Assembly (NCBI GenBank): GCA_030601715.1
Contig: JAUWBL010000001.1
Location: 1-24,089, forward strand
From: Candidatus Geothermarchaeota archaeon
Lineage (GTDB): Archaea; Thermoproteota; Nitrososphaeria; Geothermarchaeales; JAUWBL01
Reading direction: 5' to 3'
DNA length: 24,089 nucleotides
Part shown: positions 21,330 to 24,089 of the stretch, in pieces
Layout of the letters: each line of letters begins with the position of its first letter
How positions within the stretch are numbered: position 1 is the stretch's first letter
Notes under the pieces: generated by a model
What the model was told of the DNA's origin: nothing
Database searches by the model: none
Seen by the model: the letters and a program-made list of their open reading frames with translations, nothing else
Program-made: the position numbers and the translations under genes

Positions 21330-22739
21330 TTACGGGGCCTCATGAGATTGGTCGGTCCACCAGAACTCCTTTCGCCCGAGAAAATGGGAGATAGAGGGCT
21401 TGACGATCTCGATTCGACGGGCGGCCTCCGTCAGATCTTCTGTCCCCAGCACTCTCGCCGTCTCCGACACCTCTCCTCGGATCCCCCTAGGTATGATCTC
21501 AACATCCTGCAGGACCTTCTCAAGGGCGGTGACGGCGTTGGTGAGTTCTCTTCTCTTCAGGGCTGCCCATCTGCCCTCTCGCGTGATCCAGACGTGGATC
21601 GACTTGGGGAGGTTCTCCTGCAAGAACGAGGTTTCGTGTCTCTCGTCGTAAGGGTAGGGGCCCATGTGAAGATGCTGTTCTGGTATGTCAAGGGACTGGA
21701 GCTCGAATAGGAGAAGCGACGACGACCTGTAATCGCTATAGGTGTCCCACCTCAGAGGGTTGAAGCCGAACTCCCGAAGCCTGGTTTCGAGGTTCCTGGC
21801 GAGCCGTTCCAGTTGTGGGTGAAGGGTGTCTTCTATCAAGGCTCCGTGGTGGAAGAGCATCCCCATTACGCCCTTCCTCTTGGCCAGCGAGGGTCGCAAG
21901 TCCTCTCGTCCTACGGGGCGCTGCTCGAAGAATAGCCTGCTTGGGACGCTGAGAAAAGCGTGTGAGGCCGAGATGAACAAAGAGAAGGAGAGACGCGACA
22001 CTGCTGCGGCTACGTTGCGTCCCTTGTCCACCGGGTCTACAGCTATGAGGGGGTCTTCCTCGAAGAGCTGAAGGGGGATCTCCGGCGACCCTTCAAAGTG
22101 TCCCTCCACATCGATAACCCTGGGTGGTCTCCAATTGGCTCCAGCCTTCAGCAGTCCTAGGAACGATCGGTGGGCTATGATGAGGAGCTCGCAGAGATAT
22201 CCGGAGAATCCACCGATGGCTGCCTCGGCTCCATACACGCCTATGGATTTCAGAAAGCGTTTCAGGAGGCGTATCTGATCCCTTAGCTCGTCATCCAAGT
22301 GTTCCTCCGCGTACTGAACATGATAGAAGGTTCTATCTACGGCGCTCTTCCACTTCGGGGGCCTCGTTCGATAGGCTGGGATCACGCTGATGTTCAAACC
22401 CTCCGCCTTACCTTCTACATAGGGGTGCTCAGCCCACCGTTCCACGACATCGTATCCTTCGAGAACTCGTCTTCCGATTTTGAGGCCTACCCTCTCGAAT
22501 TCCTCCCTTGACAGGGTGGGTGGCAGGAGAACGAATATGTCGACGTCGATTTCGGATGACAGATAGGTACCCTTTCTCACAGATCCCCCTAGGAAAACCT
22601 CGGCTTCTGGCTCGATTTCCCTCGCCACCTTACCAGTCCTTTCCAGAAATCTATCAGCGACAGCCCTAACCTCGAGAACTTTCCTTGGATTAGGCCTGAT
22701 CTCCTCAAGGATGCGCTCTAGGAGGGATTCGACTTTCAA
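21330..22739 (-). CDS. cca: Archaeal CCA tRNA nucleotidyltransferase (class I)
   Basis: Adds or repairs the 3' CCA end of tRNA without a nucleic-acid template. The nucleotidyltransferase core begins FLGGSVRKGTYLSSEIDVDIFVLLP: the GSxxxGT loop and the DxD metal-binding pair of class I enzymes. The following regions match archaeal CCA enzymes, including EGYDVVERWAEHPYVEGKAEGLNISVIPAYR with the third acidic region, RDQIRLLKRFLKSIGVYGAEAAIGGFSGYLCELL, and the tail domain with HLHMGPYPYDERH. The frame is open to 22826, but TTG 22739 (MKVESLLERILEEIRP) fits the family start and sits about 30 bases after a TATA-like CTTATGC. This gives 469 residues. Confidence 0.92.
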   Translation of the reverse strand: MKVESLLERILEEIRPNPRKVLEVRAVADRFLERTGKVAREIEPEAEVFLGGSVRKGTYLSSEIDVDIFVLLPPTLSREEFERVGLKIGRRVLEGYDVVERWAEHPYVEGKAEGLNISVIPAYRTRPPKWKSAVDRTFYHVQYAEEHLDDELRDQIRLLKRFLKSIGVYGAEAAIGGFSGYLCELLIIAHRSFLGLLKAGANWRPPRVIDVEGHFEGSPEIPLQLFEEDPLIAVDPVDKGRNVAAAVSRLSFSLFISASHAFLSVPSRLFFEQRPVGREDLRPSLAKRKGVMGMLFHHGALIEDTLHPQLERLARNLETRLREFGFNPLRWDTYSDYRSSSLLLFELQSLDIPEQHLHMGPYPYDERHETSFLQENLPKSIHVWITREGRWAALKRRELTNAVTALEKVLQDVEIIPRGIRGEVSETARVLGTEDLTEAARRIEIVKPSISHFLGRKEFWWTDQSHEAP

Positions 22740-22765
22740 CTCAATCAACCCATAATACGCAGTGT

Positions 22766-22773
22766 GCATAAGC
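22766..22773 (-). promoter_or_regulatory. TATA-like element of the cca operon
   Basis: GCTTATGC on the minus strand is placed so that initiation would fall at or near TTG 22739, implying a leaderless cca mRNA. The match is moderate, and ATG 22769 and TTG 22748 remain alternative cca starts. Confidence 0.35.
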
Positions 22774-22875
22774 GGCTTTGAGGAAGGCGCACAATACTGG
22801 GCGAAGTGGGACAGCAACAACCCCAATACGGGCGGGCTGGATCGATAGGAGGCTCATTGGGAGTAGTCGCATTCG

Positions 22876-22883
22876 CTATATCC
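22876..22883 (+). promoter_or_regulatory. TATA box of the nitrilase-family gene
   Basis: CTATATCC lies about 45 bases before ATG 22924 and would start transcription near 22906, giving a leader of about 18 bases. This excludes the upstream in-frame TTG 22894 as the start. Confidence 0.5.
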
Positions 22884-22923
22884 TACTCGGCACTTGCCTT
22901 ACTTGCTTAGTGAAGATTGTGCG

Positions 22924-23682
22924 ATGAAAATCGGTCTGGTTCAGTACAACCCCGCTTGGGAGGACAAAGAAAGCAACAAAGAGAAGATTGACTCCCTCTC
23001 GGACGATCTGATAAGGCTGGATCTAATCGTTCTTCCGGAGATGACCCTCACAGGGTTCACAATGAGGTCCTCCAAGTTTGCTGAAGACCTCGAGGGACCA
23101 AGCTTCCACTACTTCTCCAGCCTGGCCAAGGACAACTCCGCCCACGTCATCGCGGGAATAATCGAAAAAGCGCACGAGGGCAGCTTCAACACCCTGCTCC
23201 ACATTTCTCCCCAGGGAAGACTGGAAGCGACCTATAGAAAAATCCATCCCTTCTCCTATTCGGGAGAAGACAGACACTACTGCAGAGGAGAAGCAAACGT
23301 AATCACCACGATAGACACCTGGAAAGTGGGTCTGTCGATCTGCTACGACCTCCGCTTCCCAGAACTTTACAGGGAGTACGGCAAAGACAGGGCTCATCTG
23401 ATAGTTAACATCGCCAACTGGCCTGATGCGAGAATAGATCACTGGAGAACCTTGCTGAAGGCCAGAGCAATCGAGAACCAATGCTACGTAGCGGGGGTGA
23501 ACAGGGTCGGCGAAGCCCCAAGCCTGAGCTATAACGGTTTCAGTGGCCTCTACGACCCGATGGGCAAGGAGATCGCCAGCATCAGGAACAAGGAGATCAC
23601 AATCGTAGCGAACATCGACAAGGATTATGTTGATAAAGTCAGACGCAAGTTTCCCTTTCTAGACGATCTCTACCTGATTTGA
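22924..23682 (+). CDS. Carbon-nitrogen hydrolase (nitrilase superfamily, Nit2/omega-amidase-like)
   Basis: A 252-residue cytoplasmic amidase that cleaves a C-N bond through a Glu-Lys-Cys triad: E39 in LPEMTLTGF, K106 in RKIHPF and C140 in SICYDLRFPELYR. The NIANWPDARIDHWRTLLKARAIENQ segment and the NGFSGLYDPMGKEI strand complete the fold. The start MKIGLVQYNP at ATG 22924 matches the family. Motifs are closest to omega-amidase/Nit2-type enzymes, which hydrolyse alpha-keto acid amides, but the substrate cannot be settled. It is divergent from cca and stands alone. Confidence 0.9.
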   Translation: MKIGLVQYNPAWEDKESNKEKIDSLSDDLIRLDLIVLPEMTLTGFTMRSSKFAEDLEGPSFHYFSSLAKDNSAHVIAGIIEKAHEGSFNTLLHISPQGRLEATYRKIHPFSYSGEDRHYCRGEANVITTIDTWKVGLSICYDLRFPELYREYGKDRAHLIVNIANWPDARIDHWRTLLKARAIENQCYVAGVNRVGEAPSLSYNGFSGLYDPMGKEIASIRNKEITIVANIDKDYVDKVRRKFPFLDDLYLI

Positions 23683-23834
23683 TAATGCTCAACACAAAAT
23701 CCATATCCGTGGCCTAGCCTCACTAGCTGCATCTACCAGACCGTGGCAGCCTCCCCCACACTTACAAAGCTCCGTGTAGCTAGAGATGAGCTCAAGTTCC
23801 TGACAAATAGTCTACTATTCCGCAGACTGTGAAC
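23683..23834. other. Intergenic gap between the nitrilase and thpR genes
   Basis: This 152-base gap separates two convergent genes. I find no tRNA, no clear ORF and no U-rich terminator in it. Confidence 0.5.
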
Positions 23835-24089
23835 TCAATCTGTGAGCCTGACTACATGAAGATCGGAATAAACGGGGCCGCTGGGGGTGAGAAGGCTTTT
23901 CTTCAATCTTAGATCTTCGACTTCCACAGTGTATCTGGGCGCCTCCTCAAACTCGGCCAGGATCCGAGGAACATCTTGGGCCAGCCACGGCTGCTTGATT
24001 CTCGCTAGGGTTAGGTGAACCCTGAACTCTCTTTTCTCCCGCTTGAAACCCAACGACGCTAAGGCATCTTCAACCTTGGCTGCCAACTG
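23835..24089 (-). CDS. thpR: RNA 2',3'-cyclic phosphodiesterase / 2'-5' RNA ligase (ThpR), C-terminal part
   Basis: The window ends inside this gene; the last 84 codons are visible, the frame being open through the window edge (CAG at 24087-24089). The second HxTx motif, HLTLAR, is present in the context REFRVHLTLARIKQP, followed by the conserved VEVEDLRLKKSLLTPSGPVYSDL segment. The first HxTx motif would lie outside the window. ThpR enzymes hydrolyse 2',3'-cyclic phosphates and can join tRNA halves in vitro. In archaea thpR is often next to cca; here the nitrilase gene lies between them. Confidence 0.9.
   Translation of the reverse strand, partial: QLAAKVEDALASLGFKREKREFRVHLTLARIKQPWLAQDVPRILAEFEEAPRYTVEVEDLRLKKSLLTPSGPVYSDLHVVRLTD

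Noticed and set aside
21083..21343. Minus-strand ORF of 86 codons starting at the ATG inside the end of cca
   Set aside because: The product is Arg/Ser-rich with no domain, as expected of an off-frame read in this GC range. I use its ATG only as a possible start for the kinase if a base is missing.
1..24089. Mobile elements, CRISPR arrays or defence islands
   Set aside because: No transposase or integrase, no direct-repeat array and no cas or toxin-antitoxin genes are visible; most genes are conserved core archaeal functions.

Overview
The window is archaeal chromosome. The evidence is an rps8e-srp19-gar1 ribosomal/RNP string, RadA, an archaeal Trm1, an Orc1/Cdc6 protein, a class I archaeal CCA-adding enzyme, a ThpR-type ligase, a tetraether-lipid synthase (Tes) homologue, TATA-box promoters, many TTG/GTG starts, and a tRNA with two small bulge-helix-bulge introns. 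A TFE-beta/Rpc34-like protein together with SMC-ScpA-ScpB and the double-intron tRNA fits a TACK-type archaeon, perhaps Bathyarchaeia-like. This placement is inferred from gene content only. Genes are densely packed and look chromosomal; I see no mobile elements, CRISPR arrays or phage genes.

Layout. 1-1197 (+): the end of smc, then scpA and scpB, with overlapping ends (chromosome condensation). 1282-3220 (+): an information-processing operon of rps8e, srp19, gar1, a TFE-beta-like factor and rlmE, several joined by nTGA stop/start overlaps; rlmE runs tail-to-tail into trm1 (3166-4323, -). 4390-4947 (+): a THEP1 NTPase, divergent from trm1 across one TATA-like element. 4957-5595 (-): an unknown helical protein. 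5750-7365 (+): a DUF47/PhoU-like protein and a PiT-type phosphate permease. 7393-9093 (-): the Tes-like radical SAM enzyme, divergent from a TrmB-family regulator (9166-9924, +). 9950-15114 (-): a large secreted, membrane-anchored protein, radA and asnS. 15230-17595 (+): two PhoU/TrkA-C proteins and a diverged Orc1/Cdc6. 17657-17947 (+): a small unknown protein. 18015-19184 (-): a class I aminotransferase. 19423-19530 (-): tRNA-Pro(GGG) with two introns and a 7-nt middle exon. 19687-22739 (-): cca, an atypical kinase and a NucS-like nuclease-domain protein. 22924-23682 (+): a nitrilase-family amidase. 23835-24089 (-): the C-terminal part of a ThpR 2'-5' RNA ligase/phosphodiesterase.

Main points of interest. 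(1) The tRNA-Pro gene is split by a 20-nt intron at 30/31 and a 12-nt intron at 37/38, both with recognisable splicing geometry. (2) The cca-kinase-nuclease operon, between that tRNA and thpR, holds a kinase whose reading frame opens directly after the cca stop codon with no ATG/GTG/TTG for 68 codons, a kinase catalytic loop reading HGQ in place of HxD, and a NucS-like nuclease site with Glu in place of the catalytic Lys. (3) gar1 probably starts at CTG. (4) tes and a TrmB regulator share a short divergent promoter. (5) The Orc1/Cdc6 protein has lost the usual sensor-1/arginine-finger motifs and is encoded with two PhoU/TrkA-C proteins.
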